From Glomus cerebriforme (Eukaryota > Glomeromycota > Glomeromycetes > Glomerales > Glomeraceae), in contig QKYT01000138.1 in NCBI GenBank assembly GCA_003550305.1, positions 118,434 to 182,433 of the forward strand: DNA of 64,000 nt, written 5' to 3'. A program made the translations under genes and the position numbers. Below, piece by piece: positions 13,815 to 25,886 of the stretch. The notes beneath the pieces are model-generated. The model ran no database searches and was not told the origin of the DNA. It saw only the letters and a list, made by a program, of their open reading frames with translations. How positions within the stretch are numbered: the first letter of the stretch is position 1; each line of letters opens with the position of its first letter.

Positions 13815-16800
13815 ATGTTTTCAATAATTAGAAAGCTATTAGATGCGGCTGCAGGTCGATCATCCCGAAATCCAATAGAAATGATCGTATTTTTTTTAAT
13901 AATAGCATCCTTTGCTTATTCTTCATTATTTCATTCATTAACTGAATCAGAATATTTTAATGATTCATTATCATTTAATACTAAAATTGATCCAACAAAA
14001 GTATTAGTTCGTTCAGATTCAAATGATTTTGTTTTATTATCAGAAAAGGATTTAGTAATACAAGATGCTTCTCAAGTTCAATTAAAACAAATTATTATTC
14101 AATTTGATGATTTATTAAAAAATGGAAACAAATTTATTGATAAAGTACAAAAATTTAAAGAGATTATTGAAAATGAAATTATCATTTTAGATGAAATTAA
14201 TGATTTTTATTATTATAATGATGTTTTATGTTTAGATAATAATAATTCAAATTGTTTTATTATTAATAATTCTTCTTTATCTTCTTTATTAGAAGAAAAT
14301 TTTTCAAAAATTTCTTCTTCTTCTTATATAACTTTAACTTATGTTTTAAATTCTAATAATCCTTATTCTGTTAATATTTGGGATGATAAAATTTCTGGTT
14401 TACATTTTGATCAATTTGTATCTACTGGTAAAAAACAAATTGCTCCTGCCGAAAAAGGTTCTTTTGTTTGGTTGGCTTTTGCTGCTGGTAGTTTAGTCTT
14501 TAAAATTCAAGAATTGATCCAGGTTTGTTAAAAAAAAAAAAAAAAAAATTTATTATTACAATTTTTTTTTATTCACTTTTTTTTTTTTTTATCAGAAAGC
14601 AGAAACCATTGATATTTTGGTTATTTTGGCGGGTTGGATATTGATGCATCTTACATTCTTGGCACTTTTCCTTAATATGCAAAAAGTTGGTTCTCGAATT
14701 CTTGCAATGTGTGTTTTGGCGAATGGATTCTTCGCTTTCATGTCGGCTTTATTAACGATCAATTTATTCGGTGTATCAGTAAGTCCAATCTTACTAAGGT
14801 AAACTTACATCCTTTAAATGATCTTTTTCCCTAAAAAAATCCTTTTAAATAATACTAAAATTAAATAAAATTAATTCTCATTTAGTGAAGCGATTCCATT
14901 TTTAATAATAACTGTTGGGTTTGAAAAACCTTTTGCGTTAACGAAAGCTATTTTTTCCGCAAAAAATTCCTTAAAAGATAATGAAAAGAAATCATCAGAA
15001 ATTTCTTTTAATATTAGTGATGATGTTATTATTAAAGGTGTTACACAAAAAGGTCCATTGATAGTACGTAATTACTTGATTGAAATTGGTGTTTTATTTA
15101 TTGGGGCTATGTCCGGTGTAACTGGTTTACAAGAATTTTGTTTCTTGGCCGCTTTCATTTTACTTTATGATTGTTTATTCCTTTTCACTTTTTATACTGC
15201 CATGTTGACTCTTAAACTTGAGGTATGTGATATATTTTTTTATATATTTTTTTATTATTTATATAATATATTAAAAAAAAAAAAATTTTTTTTTTTTTTT
15301 TTTTTTCATCAAGTTGGATGAATTAAAAAGTAGTCCTGCTAATAATATTAGTCAAAACATTTTCAACGCACTTCGTGATAATACTGTTGAACCTGAGAAT
15401 TCTAAAAAATCTGATAATCCCATGATCGGTAGACTCAAACTTTTAATCGTAAGTTTTTAGTTATATATAATTATTTGAATTCTCTCTTTTTAATAATTTT
15501 CTAAATTTTCTTTTTAGATCGCTTGTTTCCTTATTATGCATGTGATGAATTTTTGTACAACTTTACATACAAATGATCAAACAAATCAAATAACAAATAT
15601 AACATCCAAAGTTAATATTTATAATCCTGAAATTACACAAGTTTTAAATAATTTATTTGAACAACATAATAATGGATTTCAAAATCATTTACCGCTTATT
15701 GTTGAAGTATCACCACCAATAATTTTTCGTGTTACTAAAAGTATTAATACAAATCCTATTCTTGTACAAGCTTTTTATAAAAGTTTTGATGTATTATTGA
15801 ATTTATGGTCATTTTATGTTCAAGATCCTGTACTTTCAAAATGGATTTCTCTCGGTTTGATAGTTTCTATATTCTTGAATGTATATCTTTTGAATGCACA
15901 TAAACATCCAAAATCTGTTTTGGAACGTGTTGGTAGAGAATTACTTGCTCCTATTGAAGAAGAACCTATTATCTCAAATGTTTCAGATATTCTTCATCTA
16001 AAGGAACCTTCTAAAGAAGAAATCAAAATTGAAAAACAACAATCACCAATTAAACAAGTAATAGAATCATCGGAACCAAAATTTACATCAATCAAAACTT
16101 CCGAAAAAGTATCAAAAAATATTATTAAAACTGAAATTATTAAGAAAGATGATGATAATAATAATAAAGAAGAAATTCGTTCTATTGAAATATGTACCGA
16201 AATACTTAAATCTACCAAATTAGGAGAAGGTCCTTCAGCATTAACTGATGAAGAAATTATTTTATTAACAAATAATGGAAAGATTGCTCCTTATGCATTA
16301 GAAAAAGTTCTTGGAGATTTGGAAAGAGCCGTAAAAATAAGAAGGGCGTTGATATCACGTGCTTCAATCACAAAAACGTTAGAAACATCAGCATTACCAA
16401 TGGAAAATTATGATTATTCAAAAGTCATGGGAGCTTGTTGTGAAAATGTTATTGGATATATGCAAATTCCAGTTGGTGTTGCAGGTCCTTTAAATATTGA
16501 TGGTGAATTAATTCATATACCAATGGCTACAACTGAAGGTTGTTTAGTTGCTTCTACAGCACGTGGATGTAAAGCAATTAATGCTGGAGGAGGTGCAACC
16601 ACGATTATCACAAAAGATGGAATGACACGTGGACCGTGTGTTGAATTTCCAAATATTACAAGAGCTGGAGAAGCTAAAGCTTGGATAGATAATGAAGGAA
16701 ATTCTATTATTAAACAAGCATTTAATTCAACATCAAGATTTGCAAAATTAAAAGATATTAAAGCAACATTAGCAGGAAATTTACTTTTTATGAGATTTTC

Positions 16801-17763
16801 AACTACAACAGGTGATGCTATGGGAATGAATATGATTTCAAAAGGATGTGAAAAATCTTTATCAATTATGTCAGAATATTTTCATGATATGCAAATTATA
16901 TCATTATCAGGAAACTATTGTACGGATAAAAAATCTGCTGCTATAAATTGGATTGAAGGACGTGGTAAATCTGTTGTAGCAGAATCTATCATACCCGGTG
17001 ATGTTGTACAAAAAGTTCTTAAAACTAGTGTTGAATCACTTGTTGAATTAAATATTTCAAAAAATTTAATTGGATCTGCTATGGCGGGTTCCATTGGTGG
17101 ATTTAATGCTCATGCTGCTAATATTTTAACCGCTATTTTTATTGCTACTGGTCAAGATCCTGCTCAAAATGTTGAAAGTTCAAGTTGTATAACTTTAATG
17201 AAAGCGTATGTATAATTAATTAATTATTGAATGAAATTGTTTTATAAAAAATATATATATATATATATATAAATATAACTATTTTTTTTTTTTTTAGTGT
17301 TAATAATGGTCAAGATTTACATTTAACATGTACAATGCCATCGATTGAAGTAGGAACAATAGGAGGAGGGACAATATTAGAAGCACAAGGAGCAATGTTA
17401 GAAATGTTAGGAGTACGTGGTGCTCATCCAAAGACACCAGGAACAAATGCACAAAAATTAGCTAGAATAATTTGTGCGGCTGTTATGGCAGGAGAATTAA
17501 GTTTATGTGCTGCGTTGGCTGCAGGTCATTTAGTTAAATCTCATATGCAACATAATAGAGCAAATCATCAAAATCATCTCGTACATCAACATAACCAATT
17601 TCATCCTATACAAATGCCAAATCATAATGTTAATGGTCATCATTCGCATAATCATAGTCATAGTCATCATTCACATAATCATCATACACAACAACATAAC
17701 AATAATGAGGAATCTAATAATACATGCGGAGATCCGATACCAGGATCGTGTATTAAATCTTAA
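13815..17763 (+). CDS. HMG1: 3-hydroxy-3-methylglutaryl-CoA reductase
   Basis: Six exons: 13815-14522, 14596-14798, 14886-15222, 15314-15448, 15518-17205 and 17298-17763; 1178 residues. The enzyme makes mevalonate, the committed step of sterol and isoprenoid synthesis, with NADPH, in the ER membrane. The N-terminus has a membrane helix and a luminal loop; exons 2 and 3 (about residues 237-416) give the sterol-sensing membrane domain with the [19 protein letters not shown] segment. An acidic/lysine linker leads to the catalytic domain from about 750. It contains [16 protein letters not shown] (catalytic Glu, about 800), DAMGMN (cofactor motif), CTDKK (Lys, about 929), GQDPAQN (Asp, about 1007) and SHMQHNR (His, about 1104). 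After the catalytic His comes an unusual His/Asn-rich tail of about 60 residues. A start 81 bases upstream is open but adds only a low-complexity hydrophobic run; I prefer the ATG at 13815. Confidence 0.96.
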
Positions 17764-18115
17764 TCTTTATTAACTTTTAATTACTGTATGTATGGGGAAT
17801 TATTATTTATCAAAAAAAAAAAAAACTAATTTGTTGAACAAAAAATAAAAAAAAAATTTAAATAAATAAATAAAAATAAATAAATAATTTATTTAACAAT
17901 TATAACAAGTTAAACGTTATATGTAATATAAATTGTTAGAGACGTTAATATATGAATTTATATTTTTATTTCAGACATAGGTCCGCTTTATATACTGTAT
18001 ATTGTATAACTGATAAAACTTTTGATCTATATTTCACATGATTTATGCGGATCAAATTTTTTTTTAAAAAAAAAACCAGTACCGTAAGACGATCATTAAT
18101 TTAAAAAAAAAAAAA
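17764..18115. other. Short AT-rich spacer
   Basis: About 350 bases between HMG-CoA reductase and the Rrp17-like gene, in tandem orientation. Contains A-rich runs but no clear promoter motif that I would defend. Confidence 0.5.
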
Positions 18116-19191
18116 ATGGATAATTTAACAGTATTAACTGAAGGAAGCAAAATATATGCAAAAAAACGAAAGAATAGGATCGAACAAGTACCAGAAGTTG
18201 TATTTGATGAAACAGCGAGACGGTATGGTTTGATTAACAAATAAATAAAAATATATATCGAGAATTAAAAAGAATTTATATTATTTATAGAGAGTTTTTA
18301 ACCGGTTTTCATAAACGAAAATTGGAAAGAAAAGCAAAAGCAAAAGAATCTGCTTTACAATTTTCTAAACAAGAAAGAGCAAAAGCAAGAAAGGCTGTAC
18401 GTTTTTTTTTTTAAAAAAAATGGGTTCTTTGATTTGTTTTAATTAAATATAATAATTTTTTATTTTTATTTTTTATTTTATTTTTTTTTTGTAGGCAAAA
18501 GAGTCTGTAAAAGAGCAAATAAAACAAAGACTAGCTAAACTTCAAGATGCTATTAATAGTAAGTAAATTGAATATATTCAATACTTCTTAATACATGTTA
18601 AAAAAAACAATAATTAAAAATTTTTTTTTCCTATATTTTTAAAGAAAGAAATGGAATAATTGGATGTGAAAGTGAGAAGGAAGAAGAAGAAACTAATAAT
18701 AGTGATAATGAAAAGAATAATAATAAAGAACCTAATGTTATACAGACTGAATTTAGGTCACCTGATAATACAAAAACCACAGTTACGATAATAGAAGATT
18801 TTAATATCTCGGATACTCTTGGAAATGTTTCGAAAAAACCGAGAATTGATGAAGAAGTTATAGTAATATATTATTTCTTTCGTTATTTTTTAAAAAATAA
18901 ATATATGTTATAGATGAATATTTAATTTTTTTCCTTTATTTAGAGTCGTAATAAAGAAATTTCATCCGTTCCAATAAAAAAATCGGAACAGAAATCTACG
19001 ATGTAAGTTTGATGTTTATTTTTGAAAAGTACAATCACAAGTAATGAATTAAATATTTTAATTATTGATTTAGTACAAGTAAGAAATCAGAAAAAGCAGA
19101 AAAAGTGAATAAGAAAAAACGTCAACCAAGAAATAAAACACGTCGTTCAAAAACAAAAAAATCAAAATCTGGACTAAAGAGGAGAAAATAG
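18116..19191 (+). CDS. RRP17: Rrp17/NOL12-like ribosome-biogenesis protein
   Basis: Six exons: 18116-18222, 18291-18396, 18495-18558, 18645-18862, 18944-19002 and 19074-19191; 223 residues, the usual size. The diagnostic motif is FDETARREFLTGFHKRKLER at residues 30-49, followed by a long basic coiled-coil-like helix (KAKAKES, KQERAKARKA, KEQIKQRLAKLQDAI). The middle is acidic and Asn-rich; the C-terminus is strongly basic (KKKRQPRNKTRRSKTKKSK), fitting nucleolar RNA binding. In yeast Rrp17 is a 5'-3' exonuclease acting on the 5' end of 5.8S/25S pre-rRNA; the animal relative is NOL12. Function here is by family. Confidence 0.88.
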
Positions 19192-19708
19192 AAATTATAA
19201 AAAAAGTTAGCTTTTGGTCGATCCGATCATGTGCAGTCAACTAAACATCGTACGCGCCATTCTTTTTAACCATAACTGGTAAGCAAAAAAGTTTAAAATA
19301 CCTTTTAGAATAATATTTTTATTTAATGATGAGAGTTTTTACGTATTCTGAATTGTCATGTGGATTCAGCGTGAAAACAACTTTACAGGGATTCCTCGTT
19401 TCTGATACATTTAAATATTTGTTTTCTTTTTAATCTTAGTTTATTATAAATAATAACTAACGTGCTCTCTAAATATATTTATACAGTATGGATCAAGAAA
19501 ATAATATTTGAATATAAATAATTAAGAAAACTAAAAATTAATAAATAAATATTATATAACTCTAATGAATAATTTGTAAAAATTGTGCAAATTGAATAAG
19601 CGTTAAGAAATTGATAACCCTAGCAAGCTATCTTTGAATTTGAATAACATATAAAGTATTTAAACCCTTTCCCTTTTATTAAAAGAAAAAAAAATGGAAA
19701 TTGATACT
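19192..19708. other. Convergent intergenic region
   Basis: Lies between the 3' ends of the Rrp17-like gene and the SWAP gene. No gene is seen; it must hold both transcript ends. Confidence 0.6.
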
Positions 19709-21748
19709 TTATTCTCCCATTATAGCATCATCTGCAGTCTCTTTTTCGACTGGTACAATTGTAACCCTTTCTTCCTGGATCTTTTGCTTATAATAAGGAT
19801 GGAATTCATTCCAAGGTAACAAAAAGCTGAAACGAGGATCATCTATATGCTTTTCACGAACTTTAGCTTCAAGTGATTGACCATTCTTCGCAACATATGC
19901 GGACATTTTGTCAATAATAACTTTGAGATCTGGTGGTGGCACTCTATAAAAAAGGAACACAATTTTAATAAATAAACAGAGAATTTATTTCTCTTCGACG
20001 ATATAATTCTTATATACATACACAACAGGACCAAAAGATTGAGATGGTCTTGAAGGTCTGGAAGCTGTGTTATGTGCAGGAATAGATTCATAACTGCTCG
20101 CACTAGATGTCAACGTTTCTACTTTGAGTCCTTCTAACTTTTTCTCGTCTTCAATACTATCATCTGTTGACTTATTTCCTTCCGACTTGTCATTAGATGA
20201 ATCATTTCCGTTTTCACCATTTTCCTCATTGCTAGACGAATCATCCTCATCATTATTTCCCCCGTAAGCAAAGAGTCCAGTTTGTAATAATAAACGTACA
20301 TGTTTATAATATGGATATAATGGATCATCTTTGTTTAAAAATGAGAAGCTTGGGTTGTTGGATTGTTTAGCTTGAATAACAATCTCCATTTGAGGATCCG
20401 TACTAGAATTAAGAAATTTGGCAGTACGTTCAATGATCTCATCAATCCGATTATCGGAAGGCTGATATAAATAAAGTTGACACATTTAAATAAGATTATT
20501 TAAAGTTTTTGTCATATAAATGCTAGCTATAACTTCTAAATAGTGTCCTTACCGTAATCATTCCATTAGGTGCGGAGAATTTTGGTGCATAATCGGATTT
20601 TGACACTGGTGCAGTCTCTTCCTCTTCTATAATATATACACATACATCAATACTAATCCTCGCGTAGCATAAACTATTAATGAGTTATAAATTATACCAT
20701 AAGGCTGGGTTTCATCCGAATAATCATAATTATATACTCTATTTTCCTCTTGCATCTTTTTACGTTTCCTTTTCTCTTCTGCGATAGTTATTAAATAATT
20801 ATTATGAAGTATTACAAAATAAATTCTGTAAATTGGATTCATATATAATCATACCAATATAGCTGTCTCTCTCTTCTTCGGACATATCATACACATCTTC
20901 AAACTCTGAATCTAAATCAGCCCATCTTTCTTCATCACAGAGTTTCTCCTGTTCAACATCTTCTGACCTTCTTGTCATTGTATAAGCAACTTTTTTGAAT
21001 TGATCACGGTCATCAAGCAAATTTCTTACATCATATCTGCAAAACAAACGCGAATTATATGCGTTTGAGATTAAAATCATAAGATTAGTTAATAGTCTTT
21101 GATAATTATTTGACCTTTTTGATAGGCCAAAGAGTTTTTTTTATCCCTTGGGTTTTCTCGTTGTTAGTATGTACCATAAAAATATGCTATGAGAGAAACC
21201 GTCTTAATCCCTTCGTTTGATGTTTTGTGTTGGAAAAATAATTTTCTAATATGTATACTTATTTAAATATACTTCGTTATATCAGCAGTATTTTATTTGA
21301 AGAGAAACTTATATAAACCTTTAACTCTAAAAAAGGTTAGTTATAAAAAAGTACAATAAACAACATAGATATCGTAGTCGGCAAAAAGACGCCAAATATG
21401 AATTTTTTTTTAAATTATGAGGCAATAATGAACCGACTCTCGTAGTTACGTAAAGAAAGCTCACCTATCTAATAATATTTTATTTTCGGTTTCCCCTCTC
21501 CAAGGTATTAACAATTCTCCGTTATTGACCTTTTGAGACATTTCGTCGTCACGAAAAGTTTTGGCTTCATAACCAAATACCAGTAAATCTGCATAATCTT
21601 GAGAGTTCGTTCGTTGCTTTTTACGTGGATGTTTATGTCTTCGTAATTTATTATTAAACCTAGAAGACGACGAAGATTCTGACCAATTATTTGAAGGTTT
21701 TTGTTCTGTCTGAGAAGGTTCTGGTAAGAGCGTCTCGCTAAAAAACAT
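19709..21748 (-). CDS. SFSWAP: SWAP-family splicing regulator with two SURP domains
   Basis: Six exons on the minus strand: 21748-21465, 21036-20855, 20778-20698, 20626-20553, 20461-20022 and 19943-19709; 431 residues. The N-terminus has the DRY_EERY domain: LLVFGYEAKTFRDDE, LIPWRGE, then ILLDRYDVRNLLDD across the first junction and CDEERW. SURP domain 1 (about 208-260) reads IIERTAKFL, FSFLNKDDPLYPYYKHV; SURP domain 2 (about 354-410) reads VIIDKMSAYVAKNGQSLE, FSFLLPWNEFHPYYK. An acidic Ser/Asn/Asp-rich linker lies between them. Animal SFSWAP is a nuclear regulator of alternative splicing and controls its own pre-mRNA. The C-terminal RS domain of animal homologues is missing; the protein stops about 20 residues after SURP2. 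The first intron (about 430 nt) is much longer than others here. The start is the first ATG in frame after a possible acceptor, so an upstream exon cannot be excluded. Confidence 0.9.
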
Positions 21749-22035
21749 ATTGAAAGCATGTAAAATGTTTAAAGAACAAAATAGTCATTTGATTCTTTAG
21801 AATCAAAAGCCACGTATTTTGCACAATCATTGTTACTAATTTGGACATAGTTTACCCAATAAAATGGATTTAAAAATTTTTTAGCACGTGGATGTGGAAC
21901 ATTGTAGAACATCATTTATTTCGATATTTTTATGCAACGTTTTTATTTCAATTGATATTTACAATAAATCAGTAAAAACTTTTATAAAACATATATATAT
22001 AATATATACAGTGTATATATATATTTTTTTATGGA

Positions 22036-22965
22036 TCAATCAATATATTCTCGATTCTTTTTATGCCACGATTCAAGTGAAGCATCAGGATATTCATCAA
22101 ATAAATCAGCTTCTTTAGGACCAGGAACACGGGCCCAATTAGCTTTATATTTCAACATGATACAATTGGGCCGTTTGGGTTCTGGAAGTGGAGTATCGAT
22201 AGCTGAAGCGAATGGATAACACTTCCATTTTTTAAAAGGAAATGAGACAGTAAGATAAAATTTATAATCAAAATTAATAAATGAAATGTTATTCACCCAT
22301 TCAGACCATTGTGGATCAAAAGCCCATAACATGCATCCGCATTCGCCGCAGAAATGTCGTCTATTTCCGCTGTTAAACTTATAAAGTTAATATTTTTAAA
22401 AACGTGACTAAATTTTTAGATATAAGAAATCTTACCATTCTTCTTGTTGTTCTTTTGGTAATGACTTATCATGAATCCCTCGATAGATTCTAAAATGTTT
22501 GGTTACAAGAATAAATAAAAAATAGATTAGAATAGGAATAAGTTTAATGGCATTAGGATCATAAAATTAAACTTACTTTACATGTTCCATTCCCTCAACT
22601 TTCAACGTATCATTCTTTTATAATCGTATAATAAAATTTAGTGAATTTAGAAATAAAGAGTAACAAACATATCAATTAAACACGTGCCTGCCCCAATATA
22701 TTAATGGCGTATCCACCACCACCACCAACTTTACGACAAATTGAACTAAAAATAAAAAAAAAAAATTTTAAATATAAACACGATAACACGCTCAATCTGG
22801 ATTATAACCAACCAGTAGCATCGCATAAAAGGCACTGGGGCGTGTGACTTGACCTATTAGAATATTTGAAAAAATTATTCTCCTTTTTTTCAAGTATTAT
22901 ATTATTTAAAAAAAATTTACCGTAAATTTGACTTTTTCGCAATGACAGGAACCTTGCAACTCCAT
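22036..22965 (-). CDS. GFA/CENP-V-type zinc-binding protein
   Basis: Seven exons on the minus strand: 22965-22921, 22853-22813, 22745-22688, 22614-22577, 22489-22436, 22369-22297 and 22221-22036; 164 residues. The fold is that of glutathione-dependent formaldehyde-activating enzyme and CENP-V. Zinc-binding cysteines are all visible: GSCHC at residue 6-10, CYCSIC near 28-33 and FCGECGC near 85-91. Between them is the glycine run KVGGGGGYAINILG typical of the fungal subgroup, and the C-terminal half has YPFASAIDTPLPEP. The real substrate of these proteins is mostly unknown, so no reaction is assigned. Intron 3 appears to use a GC donor (CAG/GCACGT) because no GT site keeps the frame. The start lies 310 bases from the divergently transcribed Rtg2-like gene. 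Confidence 0.87.
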
Positions 22966-23275
22966 TTCTGACAAAATTTCTTTTGACGTGGGAAAAGGTT
23001 GTCGTATTTGTCGTATTTTATATATTAATTTTACGTGTACCTTACAAGTTTCCGTAATGGCGTCGAATTTCAAATGCCTAATAGTTTGATTCCTCTGAGC
23101 AAATGCATTCTCACGCCATCTTATGTTTGGTTAAGCAGTTTGGCAGTTTGGCTGGGGAAAAATTTGTTAGCCCAGTCACATGCTAATAAAAATTGGGTAT
23201 CGTATTACAAAGTATTTGATTATTTATAAATAAGCTCAAATTATTATTAATTTTTTTTTTTTTAACTGATCAAAA
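22966..23275. promoter_or_regulatory. Divergent promoter region, GFA-like gene / Rtg2-like gene
   Basis: A 310-base interval between two start codons facing away from each other. It must contain both promoters. A plus-strand open frame inside it (from about 23035) has no domain and is probably leader or chance. Confidence 0.5.
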
Positions 23276-25370
23276 ATGGTAAATATAATAATATGTTAAT
23301 ATGTTAATCTATATCTGTATGTTAATCTTCATCTGGTTGATCTTTTTCTATCCAATTTTTTTATAGGGAGGAATCGGTGTCATAGACATTGGAAGTAATG
23401 GTATCAGATTTGGTTTAGTATCAAGTTTGACTCGACATTTACCAGTTGTCTATGAAGAACGTGCTCCAATATCATTATTCGAGGCGCAACATTCTGGATC
23501 AAAATCTGATGAGCGTACAAATATTCCTGAAGAAGTTATAGTCGATGTTGAAAATTCTTTGAAACGATTTAAATATATAGCTCATCATTATCAAATTGAT
23601 TGCAATAATGTACATGTGATTGCTACAGAAGCAACTCGTACCGCACCTAATTCTAGTCATTTTATTGAAAGAATAAAAAATTCTACGGGATGGAAAATTG
23701 AATTGTTATCTAAAGAAATAGAAGCTAAAATCTCTGGAATGGGCGTCGTTGCTACTTATTATGGAGTTGAAGGATTAGTCATGGATATGGGTGGAGGATC
23801 TGTTGAGTTGAATTATGTGAAACATCGACCTCAAGAAACAGATCAAGAAATTTCAATGTCCAAGGATCCAATTAATCTTCCTTATGGGGCCGCGGCTTTA
23901 ACAAAATTGTTGGAGAAACACGATACTCCCGAGAAGCGTGATACTTTATTTAAGCAAATTGTAAAAGATTTGAAGGAAGGTTTCGAAAAACTAAATGCTC
24001 CTACGGATATCAAGTCAAAAGATGGTTCTTTTACGATTTATATGAATGGAGGCGGATTTAAATCTTTAGGATATCTAAGTATGTCAGAAACCGAAGTTGC
24101 AAATAAATCTACAAATGGAAAATCCAGTTATCCGATTTCCATAATCAATGGTTACAGTACATCTGCAGAAGAACTTGCCAAAATTGTTAAACGAATCGCT
24201 CCAAGCCATGATGTTAATATTGTCGAATCTGCAGAAGTAGGGGACCTCTTCCCAATGGGTAATCCTTTCCGTATTAGTAAAAGACGTGCAAAACTTCTGC
24301 CTGCAAGTGCTTTCCTCTTTGAAGCTATCTTGGAAGTATGCAAAGTGCAATATGTCTATTTTTGCGAGGGTGGTGTTCGACATGGTTATTGCTTTAACAA
24401 ATTGCAAAAATCAATATGGTCTGTTGATCCTCTGGAATCTTTTATCAAATCTCATTCGCTTCAACCTAAATACTTGACAAAAGCTCACCATAATCAACTA
24501 TTAGCAAATGTTAAAAAAGCCATCCCATCCGTTGCTTATGACATACTTGATTCGGATATTCCACCAGAAACATCTTCTAAAATGCCGAAAAGACTTGAAC
24601 GTCTTTTACCAAATTTAATTTATCTCGCGTATTGGTCAATGCATTTTGCAAAAGAAGCTCGACCTATCACAGCATTTCAATTATCACTTACTGGAGGACC
24701 TCTTGCTAATGCACCTGGTCTTACACATACCGATAGAGCCATCATTGCATGGTGTTTAATGTATCGATATCATGAAGACGGTAGTGGTTCTAAAAGTGGA
24801 GGCGTTGAAAAAGATATAAGTATAATGGCACCTGGTATATTTGATAGCGTGAAAAAATTGATTCCGGGTGGAAAGGATGGAAGAACAATTTGTGAAATTG
24901 TTGGAAAATTAATCGGATTTGCTATATTATGTTATCCAGTTGATGTTTCAGACAAATTAGGAATATCAAATATATCAAGTATATTCAAATCTGGTTCTAA
25001 AACTATAGAAAAGCAGTCAACCATATTTGAATTATCTGAAGAAGGTCATGAAATTAATATAAATGATACTGAGATAACAAAGAAATCAAAGAAAAACTAC
25101 AAAATATTTCTGAACTTAATGGATGAATCTGTCTATGATCAAGCTAAAGTTAGTTTGATTAATAATTCACTTGTTAAAAAATCCAGTGAGAAATTGGAAA
25201 AAAAATATACGTTGAGAGGCAAAAGAAAGAAAGAAAAAGGGCGTGCTGCAATGGTTGCAACAAATATTGATGAAACTACTACTTCAGAGAAAGACAACTC
25301 GGTGGAAATCGATATACAGGTGAAACGTAATTTATCTAAGGCTGTGAAAGAAAAAAAAATCAAATCCTAA
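23276..25370 (+). CDS. RTG2: Rtg2-like Ppx/GppA-family protein
   Basis: Two exons: 23276-23278 (just the ATG) and 23367-25370; 668 residues. The N-terminal actin-like ATPase fold has the phosphate loops: VIDIGSNGIRFGL (about 6-18), ATEATRTA, EAKISGMGV and MDMGGGSVELN, then YGAAAL. A second domain follows, ending with FCEGGVRHGYCF, and a C-terminal all-helical region with a Lys-rich tail. Bacterial relatives hydrolyse polyphosphate or pppGpp; yeast Rtg2 signals mitochondrial dysfunction to the nucleus and is a SLIK subunit. Length and the VIDIGSNGIRF start favour the Rtg2-type fungal branch. The exon consisting of only the ATG is supported by GTAAAT right after it and TTTTTATAG immediately before GGAGGAATC, and by the lack of any ATG in frame at the start of exon 2. 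Polyphosphatase activity is not shown. Confidence 0.88.
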
Positions 25371-25886
25371 TTTCTTGAAACTGATCTAGTTAATTTATCG
25401 TAAACCATTTTATTTATAAATTTACATATCTTTATAATGATATATAAATACATACATATTTAAATATTTAAAATTTTAAATTATTACTTGTCGTTAAATA
25501 TTATAAAGTTTAAACCGCTTCTAACAGGTGTGGAATTGATTAAAGTTATCATTTCACGTATTATGAAGCGAATATTAAATTAAAGGACCATCGAACTCTT
25601 AAGAGCGAGATGTTCCCTCTTTATAAAGTCCTTTGTATCACACGCAGTATTTTATTTCAAAGGTTTGAATGATCCTGTTACCGACAAAGGATACATTTTT
25701 TTATATCCGTATTTCATGCACATAGGTTTGAAAAAAACTGGGCCATTACGAGAAATTAAATGTAAAATTATATACTTATTTTATTAAATCAATAAATTAA
25801 ATATTAATATTATTAATATAAATAATACAAGAATTAATAAATGCTTATGGGAAACATAATGTCTATTTTGTTTATGAAAGGAAAAT
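25371..25886. other. Convergent intergenic region
   Basis: Lies between the ends of the Rtg2-like gene and the CsbD-like gene. AT-rich, no gene seen. Confidence 0.6.

Noticed and set aside
21770..21890. Minus-strand stretch that reads like a peptide (FYWVNYVQISNNDCAKYVAF)
   Set aside because: Looked like an upstream exon of the SWAP gene, but no donor joins it in frame before the acceptor-like TTTTTTAG.
22031..22219. Plus-strand open frames over the GFA-like gene
   Set aside because: They are antisense shadows of the last exon, whose minus-strand translation carries the conserved family sequence.
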